From positions 1 through 64,000 of the forward strand of contig JAFUGH010000034.1 of the NCBI GenBank assembly GCA_017469465.1: a stretch of DNA of 64,000 nucleotides, in the 5' to 3' direction. Below are positions 56,660-64,000 of this stretch, in pieces (within the stretch, counting starts at the first letter, position 1; the number at the start of each line of letters is the position of its first letter). The notes beneath the pieces are model-generated. The model was given only the letters and a program-made list of their open reading frames with translations, was not told the origin of the DNA and made no database searches. The stretch comes from Clostridia bacterium. GTDB lineage: Bacteria; Bacillota; Clostridia; TANB77; UBA1234. Both the position numbers and the translations under genes were made by a program.

Positions 56660-58018
56660 ATGGCAAAAAATCAAACGGTATTTGTGTGCAGTAACTGTGG
56701 CAATGAGTCACCAAAATGGCTTGGTAAATGCCCTGCATGCAACAGTTGGAATACGTTTTATGAAGAAAAAGTAATCAAAGATAAAACGACAAACGAACGT
56801 AAAGTTGCTTCGAGTCAAGTAATGAAGTTGAATCATGTAGAAGCACAAAAATATAGTAGATTTCATACTGGCTACGAAGAATTAGATCGTGTACTTGGTG
56901 GAGGATTAGTACAAGGCTCTTTAGTACTTCTTGGAGGTGAGCCAGGTATTGGTAAATCTACACTAATTCTTCAAATTTGCAATAAAATACAAGTAGATGG
57001 AACTGTTTTATATATTTCAGGTGAGGAGTCTGCCACACAAATAAAAATGCGTGCAGATAGACTCGGAATCAATAATGACAATATCTTGTTTTTAGGAGAA
57101 ACTAGTATTCAATTAATTGAAGAATGCATGGTGAATACGAAACCTGCCTTTGTGATTATTGATTCCATTCAAACCATGTATAGTGAAGATATAACCGCGG
57201 CTGCTGGAAGCGTTAGTCAAGTGCGAGAAATTACAGCAAGAATTATGCAAATGTGTAAAAGACAAAACATTACCACCATTTTAATTGGTCATGTGACAAA
57301 AGACGGAAACATTGCAGGACCTAGAGTGTTAGAACACATGGTGGATACTGTTTTGTATTTAGAAGGAGAAAGATACTTTTCTTATCGTATTTTGAGAAGT
57401 GTAAAAAATAGATTTGGTTCTACGAATGAAGTTGGGCTTTTTGAAATGAGAGAAGAAGGAATGTGTGAAATAGATAATCCTTCAGAAATAATGATTTCAG
57501 AAAGAGATGGCAATCCTTCCGGCTCAGTAATTGTGGCTTCTTTAGAAGGAACAAGAGCAATGCTGATTGAAATTCAAGCATTACTTTCTCCTACAGCTTT
57601 TGGCATGCCTAAAAGAACAGGAATTGGAGTTGATTATAATCGTTTATCTTTGTTAATGGCGGTTTTAGAAAAAAGAGCAGGACTTAGAATTTCCAATTAT
57701 GATGCCTATGTTAATGTTGTTAGTGGCATTCGAATAGATGAACCTGCAGTTGATTTAGGCATTGCACTTGCTATTGCATCAAACTACAAAGATATTCCAC
57801 TTCCAAAAGATTTAGTCGCCATAGGAGAGATTGGCTTAACAGGAGAAGTGAGAAGTGTGAATTCCATTGAAAAAAGAGTAAAGGAAGCAGAAAAAATGGG
57901 ATTTAAAACATGTGTACTTGCTGAAAATGCTAGAAAGCAAATACGCGGAAAACTTAATATCAACTTGATTGGTGTGAAAGAAATTAAAGAAGCTCTTAGA
58001 GTATGTGGAATTCAATGA
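56660..58018 (+). CDS. radA: DNA repair protein RadA
   Basis: Branch-migration motor in recombination. 452 residues. N-terminal zinc finger (CSNCGNESPKWLGKCPACNSW), Walker A GGEPGIGKST, the RadA motif VKNRFGSTNEVG and a C-terminal Lon-like domain (FGMPKRTGIGVDYNRLSLLM). The ATG at 56660 follows AAAGGA; an upstream frame from 56639 has no site. radA-disA is a conserved pair. Confidence 0.95.
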   Translation: MAKNQTVFVCSNCGNESPKWLGKCPACNSWNTFYEEKVIKDKTTNERKVASSQVMKLNHVEAQKYSRFHTGYEELDRVLGGGLVQGSLVLLGGEPGIGKSTLILQICNKIQVDGTVLYISGEESATQIKMRADRLGINNDNILFLGETSIQLIEECMVNTKPAFVIIDSIQTMYSEDITAAAGSVSQVREITARIMQMCKRQNITTILIGHVTKDGNIAGPRVLEHMVDTVLYLEGERYFSYRILRSVKNRFGSTNEVGLFEMREEGMCEIDNPSEIMISERDGNPSGSVIVASLEGTRAMLIEIQALLSPTAFGMPKRTGIGVDYNRLSLLMAVLEKRAGLRISNYDAYVNVVSGIRIDEPAVDLGIALAIASNYKDIPLPKDLVAIGEIGLTGEVRSVNSIEKRVKEAEKMGFKTCVLAENARKQIRGKLNINLIGVKEIKEALRVCGIQ

Positions 58019-58039
58019 TTTTAGGGAGATGATTTTGTT

Positions 58040-59116
58040 ATGAGAGAGGAATTAAATAGAGAACAAGAATTGATTCAAATATTGAAATTAATAGCGCCTG
58101 GAAGTGAACTTCGAGAAGGACTTGAAAATATATTAAAAGCACATACAGGAGCTTTGATTGTCATTAGTGACTCGCCAGAAGTAATGAAACTTACTGATGG
58201 TGGTTTCAGAATTGATGAGGATTATACGTCCTCTAAAATATATGAACTTGCCAAAATGGATGGTGCGATTGTACTTAGCAAGGACGCCAAGAAAATTATT
58301 CTTGCCAATACACAATTGATGCCAGATAGAAGTATTCCTACCACAGAAACAGGAACGAGACATAGAAGTGGTGAAAGAGTTGCAAGGCAAACTAACGAAT
58401 TAGTAATTAGTATTTCTCAAAGACGTAATATTATTACTCTATACAAAGGAGACATTCGCTATGTGGTACAAGATAGTTCAATTGTGTTAACAAAAGCAAA
58501 TCAAGCTTTACAAACGGTAGAAAGATATAAAACCATTTTTGATGATACTATTCATACGCTGAATGAATTTGAATTTGACGATATTGTAACATTAGAAAAT
58601 GTTGTAAGAGCCTTACAAAGGGCAGAATTATGTATGAGAGTAGTATCAGAAGTGAACCGTTACATTGTTGAATTAGGAGACGATGGAAGATTGGTAGAAA
58701 TGCAGCTTACAGAACTTTCTAAAGACATTGAATCTGAAGAGAGGCTTTTGGTAAAAGACTACGTAAATAATAGAGATGAAAATGAAGTTCTTGAGCAAAT
58801 TAGCATTCTTTCTCATACAGGACTTATGGATAAAAACTTAATAGGGAAACTTCTAGGTTATGTCATTGAGGGAAGCTTGGATGACATCGAACTGTATACA
58901 AAGGGATATAGATTACTTAGCAAAATTCCAAAAACACCAATGAATGTTATAGATAACATGTTGAAAAGATTTGGGGATTTTCAGCAAGTGATACGAGCTA
59001 GCATTGAAGAACTAGACGAGGTTGATGGTATTGGAGAAGTAAGAGCTAAAAATATTAAGCAAGGAATTAAAAGAATGCATGAACAAGCAATCTATGACTC
59101 TAAATTTTATAGATAA
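58040..59116 (+). CDS. disA: DNA-integrity scanning diadenylate cyclase DisA
   Basis: Makes cyclic di-AMP while scanning DNA. 358 residues. The N-terminal DAC domain has the two catalytic motifs, DGA (MDGAIVL, about 73) and RHR (GTRHRSGERVA, about 105). The C-terminal helix-hairpin-helix domain (EELDEVDGIGEVRAKNIKQG) binds branched DNA. It lies 21 bases after radA, the common arrangement. Confidence 0.97.
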   Translation: MREELNREQELIQILKLIAPGSELREGLENILKAHTGALIVISDSPEVMKLTDGGFRIDEDYTSSKIYELAKMDGAIVLSKDAKKIILANTQLMPDRSIPTTETGTRHRSGERVARQTNELVISISQRRNIITLYKGDIRYVVQDSSIVLTKANQALQTVERYKTIFDDTIHTLNEFEFDDIVTLENVVRALQRAELCMRVVSEVNRYIVELGDDGRLVEMQLTELSKDIESEERLLVKDYVNNRDENEVLEQISILSHTGLMDKNLIGKLLGYVIEGSLDDIELYTKGYRLLSKIPKTPMNVIDNMLKRFGDFQQVIRASIEELDEVDGIGEVRAKNIKQGIKRMHEQAIYDSKFYR

Positions 59117-59132
59117 AAAATGAAAAAAGTTA

Positions 59133-59161
59133 TTGACATATTATGTTAATTATGCTAAGAT
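59133..59161 (+). promoter_or_regulatory. Predicted sigma-A promoter
   Basis: TTGACA (59133-59138), 17-base spacer, TAAGAT (59156-59161), before the GC-rich orphan gene; AT-rich like the host. Confidence 0.6.
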
Positions 59162-59192
59162 AATAAAGGATTAATGAATAGGAGGAATTTAT

Positions 59193-59603
59193 ATGAGTCG
59201 TCCCGGCATTGCGGTCCAGAAGATTTCCTACACCCTCGATAACCTGTTTTACGAGAAGAACGGAGCTGAGCTTGAGAAACTGAGGGCCAAGTTGGCTACT
59301 TTTGCTCGGGCAAAAGAGTTGATCGACATCTATCAGAAGTTCTTGACTTCTGATTTGGTGCTGACGGCGAATACGCTCACCTGGGAGTCGAATACTCCTG
59401 AGGAATATGAGGAGTATTTCCTGTCGAACGTGCTGATGAAAACCTATCGACCGTTCGACAAGACGCACTCGAATTATTTTCGTGTGCTGAAGACTATTCA
59501 GGAGCATAATCCTGAATGGGAAAAGTCCTTCGTAAGAAGGCACGACGAGTGGGTGAAGATGCTCAAGGACCGAAAGGTCCACATCTACACCGGCTCTCAA
59601 TAG
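59193..59603 (+). CDS. Orphan hypothetical protein with GC-rich codon use
   Basis: 136 residues, not recognised. Mostly helical and charged, no signal peptide, no membrane helix, no known motif. Third codon positions use C and G heavily (CTG, CTC, GTC, GCC, CGG), giving roughly half G+C by eye against about a third in the neighbours. It also has a CGG read as Arg (59310-59312). A host-like promoter, ribosome-binding site and terminator surround it, so it was probably gained by transfer and is expressed. Partners unknown. Confidence 0.6.
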   Translation: MSRPGIAVQKISYTLDNLFYEKNGAELEKLRAKLATFARAKELIDIYQKFLTSDLVLTANTLTWESNTPEEYEEYFLSNVLMKTYRPFDKTHSNYFRVLKTIQEHNPEWEKSFVRRHDEWVKMLKDRKVHIYTGSQ

Positions 59604-59619
59604 ATAGATACTCAAATAA

Positions 59620-59665
59620 AAAACCAGTTTTCAAAAACATTTTGTATGAAAGCTGGTTTTTTTTT
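59620..59665 (+). terminator. Intrinsic terminator after the GC-rich gene
   Basis: AAAACCAGTTTTCA pairs with TGAAAGCTGGTTTT (one G-U), followed by a T-run. Confidence 0.9.
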
Positions 59666-59764
59666 AACAAAAATACTAAGTATCTGAATTTTTTCTTAAA
59701 TAATGAGATAAACTAATAAAAATTATGGTAGTCAATGAACAAAAAAGGACGTCCCACTTGTTTA

Positions 59765-59789
59765 TGGCGAACAATGTTCGCCACTACGA
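59765..59789 (-). repeat. Dispersed palindromic repeat, copy 3
   Basis: TGGCGAACAATGTTCGCCA is a perfect palindrome arm set (GGCGAAC and GTTCGCC); on the minus strand it continues as CTACGA. It matches the copy at 49338-49362 in 24 of 25 positions and is similar to 36495-36521. Confidence 0.65.
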
Positions 59790-59841
59790 TTATGAATTTT
59801 CAATAGTTTTGGGTGTTCCACTTGTTCAGCAAGGAGGAAAA

Positions 59842-61107
59842 ATGCAAGATACGATTAAAATTGAAAACTTAACAGCACGAGAAGTGCTAGACTCAAGAGG
59901 AAATCCGACTGTTGAGGTGGAATTAAAAACGAATCAGGGAGAAATAAGTAAAGCAATTGTACCATCAGAGACATTACAAGCACAATTAAAAAATGTAGAT
60001 AAAAAAGAAATGCTTGAAATAAGAGATAATGATGTAAAAAGATATCATGGAAATGGAGTACAAAATGCAGTGAATAATATCAATAAAATTCTGCGAAAAG
60101 AGTTAATTGGAATGAATGTGTTAGAGCAAGGTACAATTGATAAATACATGAATTACTTAGACGGTACGAAAAACAAGTCAAGTTTAGGTGCCAATGCAAT
60201 TTTTGGCGTTTCCATGGCAGTAGCAAGAGCGGGTGCACAAAGCTTGGGAATACCGTTATATCAATACATCGGAGGAATTTCAGGCTCTACTATTCCTTAT
60301 CCAATGATGAGTGTGATAAATGGTGGTAAATTAGCAGACAATAATATTGATATACAAGAATTTATGATAGTCCCAAGAAATGTGGAGCTATTTTCGGAAA
60401 GAATGAGAATGTGTTCGGAAGTATATCAAGCTTTAAAAATAATATTACAAGAAGATGGCATTCGCACAGGCGTAGGAGATGAGGGCGGATTTTGTCCCAA
60501 CATTAGAGATGATTGGGAGTCATTAGACTTTATTATGAGAGCCATTGATAGAGCTGGCCTTCAAGAAAATTTTGCAATAGCCATTGATATGGCAGCAAGT
60601 CAAATGTATGAAGATGGAAAATATCATTTTAAAAAAAGAGAAGAAACTTATACAACTGAAGAATTGATTGATATTTATAAAGACCTAGTGAAGAGATATC
60701 CATTGATAGCCATAGAAGATGGGCTTGCTTCAGAAGATTGGAAAGGTTGGAAAAAATTAACTAATGAACTGGGGGATAAAATACACTTAGTGGGAAGTAC
60801 TCTTTTTAATACGAATATAGAAAAATTAATCCAAGGAGTTGAGACTAGAACGGCGAATAGTATCATGATTAAACCGAATCAAATAGGGACTGTTACAGAA
60901 ACAATTGAAATGGTAAAATTTGCGAAAGCGAATGGATACATGCCAATGATGGCACGTGGATTAGGTGATTCCGAAGACACATTTATTGCTGACTTTGCAG
61001 TAGCATTAAATTTAAAATACATTAAAGGGGGAGCACCAGTAAGAAGTGAATGTACAGCAAAATATAATCAACTTTTACGATTGGAAGAACAGTTATTTAG
61101 TTTTTAA
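59842..61107 (+). CDS. Enolase-family paralogue lacking key catalytic residues
   Basis: 421 residues from the ATG at 59842, preceded by AAGGAGG. The enolase fold is evident: REVLDSRGNPTVEVEL, GVGDEGGFCPN, AIDMAAS, IEDGLASEDW, MIKPNQIGTVTET and AKYNQLLRLEE. But the mobile SGAST loop is replaced by an altered, longer stretch (SETLQAQLKNVDKKE); GGEHADNN reads GGKLADNN; GDDLF reads GSTLF (metal Asp region); SHRSGETED reads ARGLGDSED, losing the substrate His, Arg and Ser. It is unlikely to be a normal 2-phosphoglycerate dehydratase. A canonical enolase may exist elsewhere. Its role is unknown. Confidence 0.85.
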   Translation: MQDTIKIENLTAREVLDSRGNPTVEVELKTNQGEISKAIVPSETLQAQLKNVDKKEMLEIRDNDVKRYHGNGVQNAVNNINKILRKELIGMNVLEQGTIDKYMNYLDGTKNKSSLGANAIFGVSMAVARAGAQSLGIPLYQYIGGISGSTIPYPMMSVINGGKLADNNIDIQEFMIVPRNVELFSERMRMCSEVYQALKIILQEDGIRTGVGDEGGFCPNIRDDWESLDFIMRAIDRAGLQENFAIAIDMAASQMYEDGKYHFKKREETYTTEELIDIYKDLVKRYPLIAIEDGLASEDWKGWKKLTNELGDKIHLVGSTLFNTNIEKLIQGVETRTANSIMIKPNQIGTVTETIEMVKFAKANGYMPMMARGLGDSEDTFIADFAVALNLKYIKGGAPVRSECTAKYNQLLRLEEQLFSF

Positions 61108-61189
61108 TTTGCATTTTTATTTCTTTAATGGTAAAATTGATTTAATTTTATGCAATGCGAATAAATAGGAAAGGAACTGAGGATGATAT

Positions 61190-63055
61190 ATGGAATTCAA
61201 TTTAAATAATTTAAAAATACCAAAAATTAAGTTTAAGAAAATAAAAATGGATTCAGTTGAAGAGTTGGATGAATTAAAAATCAATCCCGAAAACTTTAAA
61301 CCTGAGCCAATTAAAAAAAGAACAGAACCATATGAGCATACAAATTATAAAACGGTAAAAGAATTTTTCTATAAAGCATGTGAAAAATATCCAGAGGAAG
61401 ACTGCATCTTAGAAAAACCAGATAAAAAAGTACCCTATAGGATTTATACTTTTAAAGAATTTTATGAAGATGTGAATGCATTAGGTACAGCACTGATTAA
61501 GATATTGAATCAAAAAGATAAAAGAGTGGTCATCATTGGAGAAACGCAATATGATTGGTATTTATCATATATGTCAATGCTATGTGGTGTTGGTGTTGCT
61601 GTTCCGGTAGATAGAGAGCTTCCAGATAATGAACTAGAAAACGTCATTAAACGAGCAAGAGCAACCACCGTTATATATTCTCCTAGAAAAGCAGATAGCA
61701 TCAAAAAAATAAGGGATAATGTGCCAGATGTAAAATATTTTGTTGAGATGAAATCTAATAAACCTTTAGAAGGAAAAGATGTTGGTATAAAGAATTTAGT
61801 AGAAACAGGAAAGAAAATAGTGGCGTCTGGTGACGACAGCTTCAGTAAAATCGAAATCGATCCAGAGGCATTTAAAGTGTTAATATTTACTTCTGGAACA
61901 ACATCAAATTCAAAGGGAGTAATGCTATGTAATAGGAATTTAGCTGAAAATATTAATGCAATTACAGCGTACGTTAGAATTTACCCAACAGATAGACTAT
62001 TTTCAGTATTACCATTACATCATACATATGAATCAACCATTGGCTTTTTATATCCACTTTCACAAGGAGCAAGTGTTGCAGTATGTCAAGGACTTCGCTA
62101 TATTGTGTCAGACATGCAAGAAGCAAAGCCAACAGCTGTGCTTGTTGTGCCACTATTAGTGGAAACCATCTATAAAAGGATAAACGAAACAATTAAAAAA
62201 AGTCATAAAGAAAAGTTAGTTCAATCCATGATGGGAATTACTAATGTTTTAAAAAATGTTGGTATCGATATTAAGCGAAAAGTATTCAAAGAAATCTACG
62301 ATAATCTAGGTGGAAATTTGAGAATTATTGTTTCGGCTGCTGCACCGGTAGATAAAAAAGTGGGCAAATGGTATGAAGACTTAGGAATTTTATTCCTGCA
62401 AGGATATGGACTAACGGAAACAGCACCAATTGCAGCTGTTACACCGGAATACAAAACAATGGTAGGCTCTGCTGGAAGAACCATTGTGCAGGCAGATATT
62501 AAAGTAGACAATCCAAATGAAAATGGAGAAGGGGAATTACTTATCAAATCACCAACAGTAATGCTTGGTTATTATGAAGACCCTGAAGAAACCAAAAAAG
62601 TAATGACGGAAGATGGTTACTTCCGTTCAGGAGATATTGGCTATGTAGATGAAGATAACTTTGTGTTTATTACGGGAAGAAGCAAGAATGTAATCGTAAC
62701 ACAAAACGGAAAAAATATTTATCCTGAAGAAATAGAAGGAATGCTTGGCAAGATTCCTGAAATAAAAGAGGTAATGGTTTATGGAAAGGCACCAGAGGGA
62801 GAACAAGCGAAGAAGAAAGATGACAAAGAATTAATAATTACAGCAATTGTTATTCCAAATAAAGAAAAGATAGAAGAGATACATGGAAAAGATAAAACAG
62901 AACAAGAAATTTATGATATTATTTGGAATCATATTAAAGAAGTGAATAAGCAACTAACTTCATATAAAGCCGTGAAAGCATTGGAGATAAAAGAAGGAGA
63001 ATTCGAAAAAACTTCTACCATGAAAATTAAGAGATATAAAGAAATTAAAAAATAA
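61190..63055 (+). CDS. AMP-forming long-chain acyl-CoA ligase-like protein
   Basis: 621 residues. Adenylate-forming superfamily: P-loop-like FTSGTTSNSKGVMLCNRN (about residues 227-244), GYGLTETAPIAA, the YFRSGDIGYVDEDNF motif and the hinge GRSKNVIVTQNGKNIYPEEIE with a late catalytic Lys (STMKIKRYKE). Activates fatty acids for CoA thioester formation or incorporation into lipid. No signal peptide. It stands alone and has no obvious partner in the window. Confidence 0.88.
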   Translation: MEFNLNNLKIPKIKFKKIKMDSVEELDELKINPENFKPEPIKKRTEPYEHTNYKTVKEFFYKACEKYPEEDCILEKPDKKVPYRIYTFKEFYEDVNALGTALIKILNQKDKRVVIIGETQYDWYLSYMSMLCGVGVAVPVDRELPDNELENVIKRARATTVIYSPRKADSIKKIRDNVPDVKYFVEMKSNKPLEGKDVGIKNLVETGKKIVASGDDSFSKIEIDPEAFKVLIFTSGTTSNSKGVMLCNRNLAENINAITAYVRIYPTDRLFSVLPLHHTYESTIGFLYPLSQGASVAVCQGLRYIVSDMQEAKPTAVLVVPLLVETIYKRINETIKKSHKEKLVQSMMGITNVLKNVGIDIKRKVFKEIYDNLGGNLRIIVSAAAPVDKKVGKWYEDLGILFLQGYGLTETAPIAAVTPEYKTMVGSAGRTIVQADIKVDNPNENGEGELLIKSPTVMLGYYEDPEETKKVMTEDGYFRSGDIGYVDEDNFVFITGRSKNVIVTQNGKNIYPEEIEGMLGKIPEIKEVMVYGKAPEGEQAKKKDDKELIITAIVIPNKEKIEEIHGKDKTEQEIYDIIWNHIKEVNKQLTSYKAVKALEIKEGEFEKTSTMKIKRYKEIKK

Positions 63056-63174
63056 AGAAAAAGTGGGATATTTTTTATTCATCAACAACATAATAATATT
63101 ACATCCGTAAAAAAATTACGGAAAGTATTGAAAAAAACGACGGAGATGATATAATTATGTTTAAAGGTGATGTT

Positions 63175-64000
63175 ATGTTAAAAAAATTTAGTGTTAAGAA
63201 TTTCAGAGGTTTTGAAAAAGAAATAGTATTTGACTTATCTAAAACAAACGATTATCAATTTAACACACAATGTGTAAATAATGGAATAGCTAAAAATGTA
63301 CTTATATATGGGAAAAATGGTTCTGGAAAATCTAATATTGGTTTTGCTTTATTTGATATTATTTTAACATTAACTGATTATTCAAGACACATGACCTCTC
63401 ACTATTCCAATTATAGAAATCTTAATAATAGTAGTAAAGAAACGGAATTTAAATATGAATTTCTCTTTGGCGAAAATAGCCTGCAATATGAATATAGAAA
63501 GCTAAACATGGATACGATGACATATGAAATTTTAAAGTATAATGATGAAATAGTGATAGAATATGATTTTAAAAACAAAGATAAAAAAATTATTAACATT
63601 GAAGAAGCTAAAAATTTAAATTGGAAGTATGAAGATGAGAGTAATATATCTGCTGTTAGATATATTGTAAATAATACCATTTTATCACCGGATAATCCAC
63701 TGAATAAATTAATGGATTTCGTTAACGGTATGTTATGGTTTCGCTGTGTTCGTGACAATGATTATATAGGAATTAAAAATGGAAGTGAATCCTTAAATGA
63801 TATTGTTATAAATAAAAATAAATTAAAGGATTTTGAAAAGTTCTTAAAAGAACATGGCTTAAATTATGAATTAACCAAATTGCAAGAAAGCTCTGGGAAC
63901 AAGATTGGAGTAAAATATAAAAATGGAACAGCAAGTTTTTCTTCCATCATTTCAACAGGAACAATGTCGCTATGGCTATATTATTGTTGGAGATTAATAT
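63175..64000 (+). CDS. AAA family ATPase (SMC/OLD-like), cut by the window end
   Basis: At least 275 residues, open to the end of the window. Walker A lies in LIYGKNGSGKSNIGF (about residues 40-54 from the ATG at 63175; an in-frame ATG at 63157 is an alternative). The start KKFSVKNFRGFEKEIVFDLS is typical of the AAA_15/AAA_21 ATPases found in abortive-infection and other defence genes. Partner genes, if any, lie beyond the window. Assignment to defence is inference from the family alone. Confidence 0.65.
   Translation, partial: MLKKFSVKNFRGFEKEIVFDLSKTNDYQFNTQCVNNGIAKNVLIYGKNGSGKSNIGFALFDIILTLTDYSRHMTSHYSNYRNLNNSSKETEFKYEFLFGENSLQYEYRKLNMDTMTYEILKYNDEIVIEYDFKNKDKKIINIEEAKNLNWKYEDESNISAVRYIVNNTILSPDNPLNKLMDFVNGMLWFRCVRDNDYIGIKNGSESLNDIVINKNKLKDFEKFLKEHGLNYELTKLQESSGNKIGVKYKNGTASFSSIISTGTMSLWLYYCWRLI

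Noticed and set aside
59725-59841. N-terminal extension of the enolase paralogue
   Set aside because: It translates the palindromic repeat and lies before a strong AAGGAGG site and ATG at 59842, where enolase similarity begins.

Overview
The window is about 64 kb of AT-rich chromosome from a spore-forming, anaerobe-type member of the Clostridia (Firmicutes), probably an uncultured gut lineage. The evidence is the strong preference for AGA and other A/T-ending codons, TTGACA/TATAAT promoters with 17-base spacers, strong Shine-Dalgarno sequences with frequent GTG/TTG starts, and a spread of sporulation and germination genes (spoVS, spoVG, gerW/ytfJ, a gerABC operon, a BofC-like gene). I see no rRNA, tRNA, CRISPR array or prophage.

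Layout: (1) 1-9.5 kb: a small CCTCCGTCCC repeat cluster, then dnaG-rpoD, an SH3 protein, comEC, a BofC-like protein, and a large secreted protein that joins stalk and Ig-like domains to a ComEC-type metallo-beta-lactamase domain. (2) 9.6-20.3 kb: a ClpE-like unfoldase on the minus strand, two RluA-family pseudouridine synthases (one frameshifted), a PilT-like ATPase, pyrophosphatase, a TPR protein, uppP, folD and dprA. (3) 20.4-36.4 kb: a large membrane protein, a class A penicillin-binding protein, pfkA, murD, rpmF, a DUF512 radical-SAM protein, a YwqK-like protein, rny-ymdB-spoVS (same order as Bacillus subtilis), a peptide-binding lipoprotein-like protein, and recA with a LexA box inside its promoter. 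(4) 36.5-45.2 kb: recX, a purine nucleoside phosphorylase, scpA (no scpB beside it), DUF2953 and gerW, trmB, trmL, secG, rnr. (5) 45.2-49.3 kb: a minus-strand gerA-gerB-gerC operon plus a 54-residue membrane protein. (6) 49.5-64 kb: an APH-fold kinase, spoVG, a MITE-like inverted repeat, uvrC, pgi, a GH15 hydrolase, radA-disA, a GC-rich orphan gene, a degenerate enolase paralogue, an AMP-forming acyl-CoA ligase, and the start of an AAA ATPase cut off by the window end.

Most striking observation: the window has exactly four disrupted reading-frame points, one in an RluA-type synthase gene and three in gerA. All four are the same event. A CGG codon stands in the current frame where the protein family has glycine, and skipping its C (+1) restores the frame through GGA or GGT. 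I read every CGG in the predicted genes. Only two other in-frame CGG codons exist in the whole window, one in the APH-fold kinase and one in the GC-rich orphan gene. CGG is therefore almost absent as an arginine codon, and where it occurs in native-looking genes it coincides with a +1 shift. This is what a hungry or unassigned CGG codon with +1 frameshifting, or a CGGN quadruplet read as glycine, would look like. It needs read-level and genome-wide checks.

Second most interesting: the enolase homologue at 59.8-61.1 kb keeps the fold and most of the family signature but has lost the SGAST loop, one metal-ligand aspartate region and the substrate-binding His/Arg/Ser cluster, so it is probably not a normal enolase.
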